Origin: Planctomycetota bacterium | GTDB taxonomy: Bacteria; Planctomycetota; UBA1135; UBA2386 | DNA: 64,000 bases | Assembly: GCA_016794425.1 (NCBI GenBank) | Contig: JAEUHR010000056.1 | Coordinates: 27,526-91,525 of the forward strand | Direction of reading: 5' to 3' | Shown: piece after piece, positions 52,742 through 61,618 of the stretch | Numbering within the stretch: position 1 is the first letter of the stretch | How the letters are laid out: each line of letters opens with the position of its first letter | Position numbers and translations under genes: made by a program | The notes under the pieces: generated by a model | Databases searched by the model: none | What the model saw: the letters and a program-made list of their open reading frames with translations, nothing else | What the model was told of the DNA's origin: nothing

Positions 52742-53367
52742 GGCGCGGCGCTGCTCTCGTCGTCGCGGCCCAGCACCTGGCGCAGGCGGAAGCGGTAGCT
52801 GGTGACGCCGCGCAGCAGCCGTTCCTTCGCGGTCGACAGCGACAGCTTCAGCTGTTCGGCGACCTCGCGCATCGACAGCTCCTCGAACAGGCGCAGCTGC
52901 ACGACCGCGCGCAGGTCGGGCTCGAGGCCTTCGAGCGCGCGCTCCATCGCCTGCGCGCGTTCGCGGAAGCCGGCGACACGACTGGGCGTCGTCGACCCGG
53001 GCGGCAGCATCGCCGACACCGATTCGTGCGCCGAGGCCATGGTCGAGAACGGCGTCGTCTGGTGGTCGCCGCCGCGCTTGGTGCGGCCGAGCAGTCGACC
53101 GGCGTCGCGCACGCGGTTGCGCGCGATCGACAGCAGCCAGGCGCGCCAGGCCGACAAGCCGCGCCAGGCGTGCTGGTCGCGGTCGCGCCACGAGCACCAC
53201 AGGGTTTCCTGCCAGATGTCCTCGACCGACACCGTGCCGCGCAGCTTGGGGCCGAGCCAGGTGCCGATCACGACGAAGACGCTGGCGACGTCGAGGCTCT
53301 CGACCAGCTGGCCCCATTCGGTGGGGTCGCGGTGCGGTTCCGCGTGCGGCAGGGCGTCTTGGCTCAT
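52738..53367 (-). CDS. ECF sigma factor coupled to the FG-GAP kinase
   Basis: The 209-residue sigma factor starts at the ATG at 53367. Sigma2 shows LGPKLRGTVSVEDIWQETLWCSWRD, with the DIWQETL promoter-melting helix. Sigma4 shows LEPDLRAVVQLRLFEELSMREVAEQL and the recognition helix LSTAKERLLRG (shown in parts). The linker between them is long and Ser/Thr/Pro-containing, offering possible phosphorylation sites. No anti-sigma is encoded nearby. The stop overlaps the kinase start by four bases. On the minus strand TATCAT near 53388 is a possible -10 about 20 bases upstream. It is probably switched by the partner kinase. Confidence 0.9.
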   Translation of the reverse strand: MSQDALPHAEPHRDPTEWGQLVESLDVASVFVVIGTWLGPKLRGTVSVEDIWQETLWCSWRDRDQHAWRGLSAWRAWLLSIARNRVRDAGRLLGRTKRGGDHQTTPFSTMASAHESVSAMLPPGSTTPSRVAGFRERAQAMERALEGLEPDLRAVVQLRLFEELSMREVAEQLKLSLSTAKERLLRGVTSYRFRLRQVLGRDDESSAAP

Positions 53368-53514
53368 CGCGAGGGCAGGGCCTGGAATGATACTCCGGCC
53401 CGCCGCACACCCGAGCCGGCGTCCGCGCGGCGACAGCTCGGGCGATCGGGCGCGGATTTTCTGGTCGCACATGTGAAACCTGCGCAACGGGCCCGGGTAG
53501 GAGCGGGCGTCCGA

Positions 53515-53536
53515 ACCGGGGGCGTGAACTCCCGGT
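53515..53536 (+). other. Hairpin upstream of the intrinsic terminator
   Basis: Eight base pairs including one G.T wobble, with loop CGTGAA. It lies 20 bases before the terminator stem on the plus strand. Confidence 0.5.
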
Positions 53537-53556
53537 GCGGGCGAAGCAACCAACGA

Positions 53557-53629
53557 GACTCTCCACCGAGGAGGAACGGGCACGGTGCTCGGACCTCCGG
53601 GGGCGAGGTGGAGAGTCTTCTTTTCTTTC
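53557..53629 (+). terminator. Intrinsic terminator, plus strand
   Basis: A perfect 11-bp stem GACTCTCCACC (53557-53567) / GGTGGAGAGTC (53607-53617) is followed immediately by TTCTTTTCTTTC. The 39-base loop can form an inner GGAGG/CCTCC pairing. This is the only clear T-rich intrinsic terminator in the window. It cannot serve the flanking genes, which are on the minus strand. Confidence 0.65.
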
Positions 53630-53665
53630 GCTCCGGCGTCGACTCGGTTGCCCGCCCGCCGCGCG

Positions 53666-54277
53666 TCAACGCACTCGACGCAGCCACTCGTCGACGCGGT
53701 CGGTGTCGCCGAACGCGGTGACCAGCACCTCGCGCAGCTCGGCGCGGCTGGCGCCGAAGTGCACGGCGCCGCGCGCATGGCCGACGAACTGCGGCAGCTG
53801 GTCCTGCGCGGCGAGCACGCCGACGGCCAGCAGTTCGCGCACCTTCGGCGGCAGCCAGGGCCGCGCCAGCACCCGGCCGTAGGCAGCCTCGAGCACGAAG
53901 TCGTGGAAGTCCGGGTGGAAGCCGCGCAGCATCGCGTGCACGGCGGCCTCGTTGCGGCCGTAGATCGCCGCGAACAGGGCCCGGCCGGCAGCGGGTTGTT
54001 CGGCCGGCGGCAGGGCGCCCCCCTGCGGCGGCGTGTCGGGCGGCCAGGCCGCTGCCAGCGTCTCGAACGCGGTGACCACGCGCGGGAAGCCCGCGAACAG
54101 CACCGCCTGCAGCAGCGTCTCCTCGAGATCCTGCCGCGGCTGGCCGCGGTCGCGCGCGGCCCGTGCCGCAGCGTCCAGTTGCTGCCAGTCACCGCGCCAC
54201 ACGGCGCACAGTGCCAGCACCAGCAGCCGGACCGAGGCGTCGAGGTCCGGGCGGCGCAGCAGGTCGGCGAGCTCCAT
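53666..54277 (-). CDS. Carboxymuconolactone decarboxylase (CMD)-family protein
   Basis: The 203-residue helical protein appears to hold two CMD/AhpD-like halves. The first has LEETLLQAVLFAGFPRVVTAFETL (51-74), the typical E-x(4)-AxxAGxPxxxxA helix pair. The second has VRELLAVGVLAAQDQLPQFVGHARGAVHFGAS (quoted in parts) and EVLVTAFGDTDRVDEWL. The redox CxxC and proton-relay residues of AhpD are missing: the second half has AAQDQ where AhpD has a CxxCxxxH. So a peroxidase role is unlikely. It may be a lactone-type enzyme or a structural relative. It is followed by nothing on its strand until the sigma factor. Confidence 0.78.
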   Translation of the reverse strand: MELADLLRRPDLDASVRLLVLALCAVWRGDWQQLDAAARAARDRGQPRQDLEETLLQAVLFAGFPRVVTAFETLAAAWPPDTPPQGGALPPAEQPAAGRALFAAIYGRNEAAVHAMLRGFHPDFHDFVLEAAYGRVLARPWLPPKVRELLAVGVLAAQDQLPQFVGHARGAVHFGASRAELREVLVTAFGDTDRVDEWLRRVR

Positions 54278-54300
54278 GCGCGCAGGCTACGCGCCGCGGT

Positions 54301-55149
54301 TCAGTTCGCCATCGCCGCCTGCGCCACCGCGTCGCGGATCTCCGCTTCCTGCGCCGCGGACAACGCCAGTGCCTGCATCGTGTCGGCGTCGCACAGGTCG
54401 CCGCGGTAGCCGCCGTTGCTGCCGCCGCACGCCTGGTGCGCGAGTGTGTTGGCCGCCTTGACGACGAAGCCGCGCGCCCAGTCCTCGGCGTTGGTGGCCG
54501 GGCTGTGGTGGTACATCACCGCTGCCTGCACGATCGGCGGCAGCTTCCAGCGGTTGGCCAGCAGGCCGCCGACGTGCGCGTGGTTGAAGCCGAACACCTC
54601 GCCTTCGGCCTTGGCCAGCGGCACCTTGTTCTGCTGCGAGCTGCGCAGCGCGTCGCTGAAGCGGTCGGCCTGGCCCTCGATCAGGATCAGCTTGCCGACG
54701 TCGTGGATCAGGCCGCAGGTGTAGGCGTCTTCCTTGGTCATGCCGGCGCCGACCGGCGAGCGTTCGGCCAGCATGCGGCAGGCGACCGCGGTCTTGAAGC
54801 TGTGGTCCCACAGCCAGCGCGCGTCGAAGCCCTTGATCTCCGGCGTGCTGCCGAACGTCTGCAGCACGGTCGCCTGCACGACCAGGTTCTTGATCACCTT
54901 GAGGCCCAGGATCGAGCAGGCGAGGTTGATGTTCGAGACCGGGTTCTTGAGCCCGTAGAACGAGCTGTTGACCAGGCGCAGCACGCGCGTCGCGATCGCG
55001 GGGTCCTTCTCGATCACGGCGGCGGCCTGCTTGGCCGACCCGTCCGGCGAATTGAAGATGTTCGTGATCTCGGTCAGCACCGTCGGGATGGTCGGGATGT
55101 TGACCGTGCCATCGACGAGGTCTTCGAGTTCGGCGGACGTGGTGATCAT
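54301..55149 (-). CDS. HDOD-domain signalling protein
   Basis: The 282-residue protein is mostly an HDOD domain, a catalytically degenerate HD relative used in signalling. It starts VNIPTIPTVLTEITNIFN (16-33), then KQAAAVIEKDPAIATRVLRLVNSSFYG, INLACSILGLKVIKNLVV, DHSFKTAVACRMLA, AYTCGLIHDVGKLIL (the near-HD motif), and AVMYHHSP (stretches shown separately). The HD pair is present in IHDVGK but the full metal set is not obvious. HDOD proteins often work with c-di-GMP or motility regulators. It lies 23 bases upstream of the CMD-family gene and could be co-transcribed with it. Confidence 0.9.
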   Translation of the reverse strand: MITTSAELEDLVDGTVNIPTIPTVLTEITNIFNSPDGSAKQAAAVIEKDPAIATRVLRLVNSSFYGLKNPVSNINLACSILGLKVIKNLVVQATVLQTFGSTPEIKGFDARWLWDHSFKTAVACRMLAERSPVGAGMTKEDAYTCGLIHDVGKLILIEGQADRFSDALRSSQQNKVPLAKAEGEVFGFNHAHVGGLLANRWKLPPIVQAAVMYHHSPATNAEDWARGFVVKAANTLAHQACGGSNGGYRGDLCDADTMQALALSAAQEAEIRDAVAQAAMAN

Positions 55150-55217
55150 GGGGCCCCTGGCGAGCGTGCGCAGCCCCTCTTCGTCGCCGCGCCGGCGGCG
55201 GCTTGATGGGGCGGACC

Positions 55218-55979
55218 TCAGCGCCGGGCCGTGAAGCCGCTGTCGGCGTAGCGCTGCTGCTGCAGGCGCGCTGCGAGCGCCCGTTCGGCCGCCGTCGGCA
55301 GGTCGGGCGTCGAGACCAGATCGAGAGCGGCGGCTATGGCTCGGACCAGTCCCGACCGCAGCGTCGGTGCCGCTCTGTCCGGGTCGGTGTGGTCGGCGAC
55401 CGCGGCCACGAACGGCGTCAGCGACGGTCGGCGCAGCACCAGCGAGCCGTGGTGCAGCACCCGGGCGCGGGGCCTTCGCACGCGCCGCTGCGCCGAGCCC
55501 AGCAGCTTGCCGCGCGCGGTGACGACGTCGTCGCGGCCCGGTTCGGCGAAGCACCAGCGTTCGCCGGGGCGGGCGGCCGGCGCCGCGCCGTGCTCGAGCC
55601 GCCGGCACGGCACGCCGACTGCCTGCAGCACCGCCACGGCCGCGTCGTGCAGCAGGCGGTAGCCGGAGGCGATCTCGGTCGGCAGGCAGGCCGCGTCGCA
55701 GACCAGCGCGAACGTCAGTTCGTCGCCGTGGTGGATCGCGCCGCCGCCGGTCAGGCGGCGCACGACCGGCGTGCCGGGCGGTAGGTCGGCGAAGTCCGCT
55801 GCGGCCTGGAACCAGCCCAGCGAGACCGCGTGCGGCGCCCAGGCGTAGAGGCGCAACACCGGCGTGGTGCCGAGTTCCAGCAGCGCCTCGTCGAGCGCCA
55901 TGTTCCAGCTGGCGGGCGCCGGACCGTCGACCAGGACCCGCAGCCGGCGGTCCCCGGCGGCCGCGCCGCCGGCGGTCAC
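55218..55979 (-). CDS. Lipoate-protein ligase A family (lipoyl/octanoyl transferase)
   Basis: The 253-residue protein starts at a GTG overlapping the gcvH stop (GTGA). It has the BPL/LplA fold motifs: WNMALDEALLE near 29-39, LRLYAWAPHAVSLGWFQ, VVRRLTGGGAIHHGDELTFAL (shown in part), and the lysine-bearing TARGKLLGSAQRRVR. It would attach lipoate or octanoate to the lysine of lipoyl proteins. Adjacency to gcvH makes GcvH the natural substrate. Whether it is an LplA ligase or a LipM-like octanoyltransferase is not decided. The adenylate-forming C-terminal subdomain of LplA seems short or absent. Confidence 0.87.
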   Translation of the reverse strand: MTAGGAAAGDRRLRVLVDGPAPASWNMALDEALLELGTTPVLRLYAWAPHAVSLGWFQAAADFADLPPGTPVVRRLTGGGAIHHGDELTFALVCDAACLPTEIASGYRLLHDAAVAVLQAVGVPCRRLEHGAAPAARPGERWCFAEPGRDDVVTARGKLLGSAQRRVRRPRARVLHHGSLVLRRPSLTPFVAAVADHTDPDRAAPTLRSGLVRAIAAALDLVSTPDLPTAAERALAARLQQQRYADSGFTARR

Positions 55980-56353
55980 CCCTCGGCCTTGCAGTGCGCG
56001 TCGTAGGCGGCGGTGTCGATCAGGTCGGGCGACTTCGTGGTCACGCGGACCTTGATCATCCACGCCTTGCCGAACGGTTCCTGGGCCAGCCACTCGAGGT
56101 TGTCGGGCAGCTTCGAGTTGACGTCGACGACTTCGCCGCTGACCGGTGCGTAGAGGCTGCTGACCGCCTTGACGGACTCGATCTCGCCGAAGCTCTCGCC
56201 GACGGTGACCGACGCGCCCTTGGCGGGCAGGTCCAGGAACACCAGATCACTGAGGTGCGACACCGCGTGGTCGGAGATGCCGATCGTGGCGATGCCGTTC
56301 TCGATCCGGCACCACTCGTGGCTCTTGAGGAACTTGCAGTCGGTGGGACGCAT
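55976..56353 (-). CDS. gcvH: Glycine cleavage system H protein
   Basis: GcvH carries the lipoyl arm that shuttles the aminomethyl group in glycine cleavage. I chose the ATG at 56353 (125 residues) because the family begins just before KSHEW; a GTG at 56380 would add nine residues. The lipoylated lysine is Lys 62 in ESVKAVSSLYAPVSGEV. Flanking motifs YxKSHEW-like FLKSHEWCRI, ISDHAVSHLSDLVFLDLP and PFGKAWMIKV are complete. It lies 55 bases after gcvT and overlaps the lipoate ligase start, so the three are one operon. Confidence 0.95.
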   Translation of the reverse strand: MRPTDCKFLKSHEWCRIENGIATIGISDHAVSHLSDLVFLDLPAKGASVTVGESFGEIESVKAVSSLYAPVSGEVVDVNSKLPDNLEWLAQEPFGKAWMIKVRVTTKSPDLIDTAAYDAHCKAEG

Positions 56354-56408
56354 GGGAGGTAGGAGAGGGGATTCCGTCACCGCCGGGGCGAGCGGTGCGC
56401 GCTGGGCC

Positions 56409-57500
<1,092 letters not shown>

Positions 57501-57531
57501 GGCGGCGCTTGGCAGGGGGGCGAAGCGCCGC

Positions 57532-57559
57532 AGTCTAGCCAACCGGACCGGCCAGCCAA
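57532..57559 (-). promoter_or_regulatory. Promoter-like element for gcvT-gcvH-ligase
   Basis: Minus-strand TTGGCT (57559-57554), 16 bases, then TAGACT (57537-57532), 31 bases before the gcvT ATG. No glycine riboswitch fits in the short leader. Confidence 0.42.
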
Positions 57560-57591
57560 CCAGTCTGGGCCGGAACAGCAACCGAGTGGCG

Positions 57592-58215
57592 TCAGCCCGA
57601 CAGGCGCCGCGCCAGCTCGTCGAGGTCGCAGGCGGTGACGTCGTCGCGCCGGATCGGCCCCAGGGCGGCGAGCCGTTCGCGTTCGGCTGCCGACGCGCAG
57701 TCGTCGCGGTCGGCGTCGCGGTCGCTCGGCGTCGTGCCGCCGGCCTGCGGCGCCGCGGCGTCGGTCACCGCATCGGCGCGCACGTCCCAGCCGGGCAGCA
57801 TCGCGTCGAACGCGCCGTCGAACGGCGTCTCGGCGCGCGGCGCCTGCGGCCGGCGCGCACCGCCGCTGCCGAACGGCAGCAGCGAGCGCCAGGTCGCGCG
57901 GTCGCCGGTGTCGTCGAAGTCGGTGCCGGCCAGGCGCGGCTCGAACAGCTCGAACGGGTGCCGCAGGCGCGCGAAACGGTCCGGATCGGTCCGCCGCGCG
58001 TGCTCGAACTCGCGGCGCCAGCCGGCGTAGTCGCCGGCCGCGAACGCGATCCGGCCGAGCTGCACGTAGGCGGTGAAGTCGCTGCCGCGCAGCACCAGCA
58101 CCCGTTCGTAGTGCCGTCGGGCCAGATCCGGCAGCCGCAGTCGGTACGCAAGCCAGCCGCAGCCCGAGTGCAGGCGTGCACGCAGCGATCGCAGCAGCTG
58201 GCCGACCAGTCCCAT
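57592..58215 (-). CDS. TPR-like cytoplasmic protein, hypothetical
   Basis: The 207-residue reading frame starts at the ATG at 58215. Its first ~85 residues are helical with a TPR-like pair (YRLRLPDLARRHYERVLVL followed by DFTAYVQLGRIAFAAGDYAGW). The second half is acidic and disorder-prone, rich in Asp, Ala and Arg, ending with a short helix. No known domain was recognised. It is divergent from the PATAN protein with 174 bases between starts, so a shared control region is possible. A longer upstream frame to 58371 looks non-coding. Confidence 0.6.
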   Translation of the reverse strand: MGLVGQLLRSLRARLHSGCGWLAYRLRLPDLARRHYERVLVLRGSDFTAYVQLGRIAFAAGDYAGWRREFEHARRTDPDRFARLRHPFELFEPRLAGTDFDDTGDRATWRSLLPFGSGGARRPQAPRAETPFDGAFDAMLPGWDVRADAVTDAAAPQAGGTTPSDRDADRDDCASAAERERLAALGPIRRDDVTACDLDELARRLSG

Positions 58216-58389
58216 CGAGGGCGGAAGCGTACGGCGCCACCGTGCCGGCGGCAAGGCGGCCAGGGCCGGGGCGGTCCGGGCGGGCACCCGGCCATGGGGG
58301 GCGGCTTTCCGGCATCGCCTCAACAGGAGGTTCCGGACCGGTCGATAGCCCGCTCCGTACCGCCGGAGCAACCGACCAGACGACGCGCC

Positions 58390-61300
58390 ATGGCACTACG
58401 AGGGGATCTTGCGAGTGTGGATCTGGCACAGGTGTTCCAGATGCTGGCCCTCAACAAGAAGGTCGGCCTGCTGAGCATCCAGTCCAGCAAGCTCTGGAAG
58501 GTCCTGTTCTTCGATCAGCGGGGCGTGACGTTGCACCACAACGTGCACCGCGTGCTGGACCGCGTGGTCGCCGGCCTGGTGCGCAGCGGCCGCCTGACCG
58601 AGGCTGCCGTCGACGAGGTGCGCGAGCACGCCGCCCGCATGGCGCAGCCGCTGACCGACAGCCTGCTGGCCGGCGGCTATCTGGATCCGGCCGAACTCGC
58701 CGACCAGTACCGGATCGAGCTCGAGGAGGAGATCTACGACCTGTTCTTCTGCCGCGACGCGCGCTTCGAGTTCCACGAAGGCGCGACCCATCTGGAGGGG
58801 CGCGACGGCACGATCGACGAGCGGTTCTTCTGCAACTGCGACAGCGTCATCATGGAGGCCGCGCGTCGCATCGACGAGTGGGCCTACATCAGCGAGCGCG
58901 TGCCGACGACGGCCGAGGTGCTCGTCGCGACGGTCGACACGATCGACGCGGCCAGCTACGGCGCCGACGGGCCGGCGGTGTTCGAACTGATCGACGGGCG
59001 GCGCAACATCGCGCGCATCGTCGAGATGACGGGCCTGTCGAACTTCCAGGTCTGCAAGGTCGCGAGCCAGATGCTCGACGCCGGCGCCGTGGCGCCGGTC
59101 GCGGCCGACGACCTGATGCCGCTGGCTGCCGAGTGCATGAACGAGGGGCGGCTCGCCGACGCGATCTGCCTCTACGAACGCGCGATCGGCCTCGGCGTCG
59201 GCGTGCCGGAGGTCCATTCGCGCGCCGCCGTCGCCTACCAGGCCGCCGAGGAGTACGAGCACGCGGTCTACCATCTCGAGTGCGAGGCCGAGCATCGCGT
59301 GGCCGCCGGCGATCCGACCAAGGCCGCGCAGGCGCTGCTGCAGGTCAAGCAACTCGTGCCGACCGACCTGCAGGCGCGCGAGCGCCTGGTCGAGCTGACG
59401 CTCGGCGACAAGGGCGTGAAGCTGCAGGGCTTCGATCCGCTCGCCGAGGGCAAGGAACTGGTCGACCTGCTGATCGAGTTCGGCGACATCCAGCGCGTCC
59501 GCGCGCTGCTCGAGCGGTTGCTGCTGGTCGCGCCGAACGACCCGGACCTGAAGAAGGCGCTGGTCAACGTGCACGTCAAGGCCGGCGACCAGAAGCGCGT
59601 CGCCGAGCTCTACGAGTCGATCGCCGAGGACCTGGTGCGGCAGGGCAAGCCGCTCGAGGCCGTGGCCTACCTGCAGAAGATCCTGCTGGTCGACCGTTCG
59701 CGCACCGACATCTCGGAACGCGTGCGCAAGCTGTACGAGTTCGACGAGCGCGTGCGCCGCCGCGGCCGCGCGCTGGTCGCGCTGGCCGTGCTGTTCTGCG
59801 TGCTGCTGGTGCTCGGCGTCGGCTTCTGGTTCTACAACGATCGCGCCGAGCAGGAGTTCGCGCGCATCGACACGACCGAACTCGTCGCGCACGAGGACTT
59901 CGCCGCCGCCGCGATCGCGTACCAGGACTTCGTGCGGCTGCATCCGTTCACGACGGCGGTCGCGAAGGCCGAAGGCGAACTGCAGCAGATCGAGGCCGCC
60001 CGGCAGCGCTTCGAGGCGCGCCGTGAGGCCGAACGCGCCGAACGGCGCCGCGAGGTCGAGAAGCTGCGCGACGAGTACCAGGCGCACTGGGCCCGGCACC
60101 GCGAGCTGTTCCTCGCCGGCCGGCCGGAGGACGCGATGGAGGAGCTGGTCAAGGCGCGCGAGGGCATCGCCGCTGCCGGCACCGCCGAGGACCTGGCCTG
60201 GGCGCAGGAGCAGAAGGTGGATCGCACCTGGGCGCGCCTGCGCGACTTCCTCGCCGAAGCCGATCAGCTGGCGGCCGACTGTGCCCGCCTGCTCGCCGAC
60301 GGCGACTGGCAGCGCGCGCGCGAGCTGGCGCTGCGGCTGCACAAGGAGTTCGACAGCACCCGCGCGGCGGCGCGCACCGGCATCCCGGTGCTGGTCCGCA
60401 CGCGTCCGGCCGGTGCCGTGCTGACGCAGGGCGGAGCGCCGATGACGCACCCGGTGGACGGGCGCGCCGAGCCGCTGCTGACGCCGGCCGTGGTGTTGTG
60501 CCAGGGCGGCCGGGAAGTCGCGATCGTGGCCCAGCTCGACGGCTTCGAGCCGCGGCAGATCGTCGTCGACGCGGTCAAGACGCCGTCGGTCGACGCGGTG
60601 ATGGCCGTGGTCGCGCGCCGGCGCGTCACCTTCCCGTCGCCGGTGCAGACGGGCGTCGGCGTCGGCGACGGCTGGATGGCCGTCGGCCTGCGCGGCGGCC
60701 GCATCGGCATGGCGCGGCTCGACGACGGCGCCGTGCGGGTGCACGAACTCGGCGGCCTGCGAGCCGCCGACAGCGCGCCCGTGGTGCAGCAGGCGCGCGT
60801 GTTCTTCACCACGAACGAGAGCACCGTCGACTGCCTGCCGATGCCGACCACCAGCAGCGCGACCGCCTGGTCGGCGGCGGTGCCGGGCGGCATCGCCACC
60901 GAGCTGATGGTCGGCGAGGGCCGCGTCGCGCTGATCGACCGCGACCACGTGCTGCGCTGCTGGGAACAGACTTCCGGCACGCTGGTGTGGTCGGTGTCGC
61001 TCGACAGCGCGCCGTCCGGGCCGCCGACGATCGACCGTCGCCGCGTGCGGGTCGGCACGCTGGACGGGCGCGTGCTGACGTTCGACGCCACCGACGGCCG
61101 CGCCGCCGGCGTGCTGACCAGCCGCGATTCGCTGACGACGCGCGTGCTGGCCGATCGCAACCTGATCTACTTCGGCGTCGCCGACGGCATCGTACGCGCC
61201 GTCGACGAGAGCGAGGGCCGGGTGCTGTGGTCGCAGTCGGTCGGCCGTTCGGTCGCCGACGGCGAACTGGTGCTGACGCCGAAGGTGCTGGTCACCTTCG

Positions 61301-61599
61301 ACCGCGACGGCCGGCTCACGTCGCTGGACCGCGGCACCGGCGCGATCGTCGCGACGCTGCAGCTGGACGGCACGCCGCAGCGCGGCCTGCGCGCGCAGGG
61401 CAACCGGGTGTTCGTGCAGCTGCGCCGGCCCCGCGTGCGCAACCTGCCGACACACGACGCGGTGCAGGCGATCCAGGTCGACCCGATGGTGCTGCTCTGG
61501 GAGTACGCCGACCAGGGGGTCGCGCCGGGGCTGCCGGGCTGTGACGACTTCGGGGTGGCGGTGCCCGCCAGCAGCGGTGAGGTGATCCTGTTCCGCTGA
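58390..61599 (+). CDS. PATAN/DUF4388 protein with TPR, PEGA-like and propeller domains
   Basis: The 1069-residue protein begins with a PATAN (DUF4388) domain, residues 1-~125: MALRGDLASVDLAQVFQML, LNKKVGLLSIQ, VLFFDQRGVTLHHN. A winged-helix-like part follows (VFELIDGRRNIARIVEMTGL), then TPR repeats (about 245-450) and one membrane helix near 458-478 (ALVALAVLFCVLLVLGVGFWF). A coiled region (520-600) and a PEGA-like domain come next (PVLVRTRPAGAVLTQGG). The last ~350 residues form a PQQ/WD-like beta-propeller (LRCWEQTSGTLVWSVSLDS, IVRAVDESEGRVLWSQSVG). PATAN domains are linked to two-component and MglA-type signalling. It heads a run of GTPase-regulator genes and probably senses outside the membrane. 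Confidence 0.85.
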   Translation: MALRGDLASVDLAQVFQMLALNKKVGLLSIQSSKLWKVLFFDQRGVTLHHNVHRVLDRVVAGLVRSGRLTEAAVDEVREHAARMAQPLTDSLLAGGYLDPAELADQYRIELEEEIYDLFFCRDARFEFHEGATHLEGRDGTIDERFFCNCDSVIMEAARRIDEWAYISERVPTTAEVLVATVDTIDAASYGADGPAVFELIDGRRNIARIVEMTGLSNFQVCKVASQMLDAGAVAPVAADDLMPLAAECMNEGRLADAICLYERAIGLGVGVPEVHSRAAVAYQAAEEYEHAVYHLECEAEHRVAAGDPTKAAQALLQVKQLVPTDLQARERLVELTLGDKGVKLQGFDPLAEGKELVDLLIEFGDIQRVRALLERLLLVAPNDPDLKKALVNVHVKAGDQKRVAELYESIAEDLVRQGKPLEAVAYLQKILLVDRSRTDISERVRKLYEFDERVRRRGRALVALAVLFCVLLVLGVGFWFYNDRAEQEFARIDTTELVAHEDFAAAAIAYQDFVRLHPFTTAVAKAEGELQQIEAARQRFEARREAERAERRREVEKLRDEYQAHWARHRELFLAGRPEDAMEELVKAREGIAAAGTAEDLAWAQEQKVDRTWARLRDFLAEADQLAADCARLLADGDWQRARELALRLHKEFDSTRAAARTGIPVLVRTRPAGAVLTQGGAPMTHPVDGRAEPLLTPAVVLCQGGREVAIVAQLDGFEPRQIVVDAVKTPSVDAVMAVVARRRVTFPSPVQTGVGVGDGWMAVGLRGGRIGMARLDDGAVRVHELGGLRAADSAPVVQQARVFFTTNESTVDCLPMPTTSSATAWSAAVPGGIATELMVGEGRVALIDRDHVLRCWEQTSGTLVWSVSLDSAPSGPPTIDRRRVRVGTLDGRVLTFDATDGRAAGVLTSRDSLTTRVLADRNLIYFGVADGIVRAVDESEGRVLWSQSVGRSVADGELVLTPKVLVTFDRDGRLTSLDRGTGAIVATLQLDGTPQRGLRAQGNRVFVQLRRPRVRNLPTHDAVQAIQVDPMVLLWEYADQGVAPGLPGCDDFGVAVPASSGEVILFR

Positions 61600-61618
61600 G
61601 GCGGCGGGGAGACGCGCA

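Larger units (their letters stand above)
53470..53629 (+). ncRNA. Candidate small RNA ending in an intrinsic terminator
   Basis: This gap separates two minus-strand genes, yet the plus strand carries two consecutive hairpins. The first is ACCGGGGG-CGTGAA-CTCCCGGT (53515-53536); the second is the terminator at 53557-53629. No protein-coding frame in the stretch looks real. I read this as a short, structured plus-strand transcript of unknown 5' end. Several GGA motifs are present (near 53490, 53571, 53574, 53591), which leaves a CsrA-type sponge as one speculative option. No 6S, SRP, tmRNA or RNase P signature was recognised. Confidence 0.35.

Noticed and set aside
53535..53882. Plus-strand frame starting MRAKQPTRLSTEEER
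   Set aside because: It crosses the terminator hairpin and runs antisense into the CMD-family gene, with no domain.
53666..54277. AhpD-type alkylhydroperoxidase
   Set aside because: The CxxC redox pair and relay His are absent, so I kept only the CMD-family label.
57501..57591. Glycine riboswitch before gcvT
   Set aside because: Only 91 bases lie upstream, much of it promoter-like. No paired glycine-aptamer motifs were seen.
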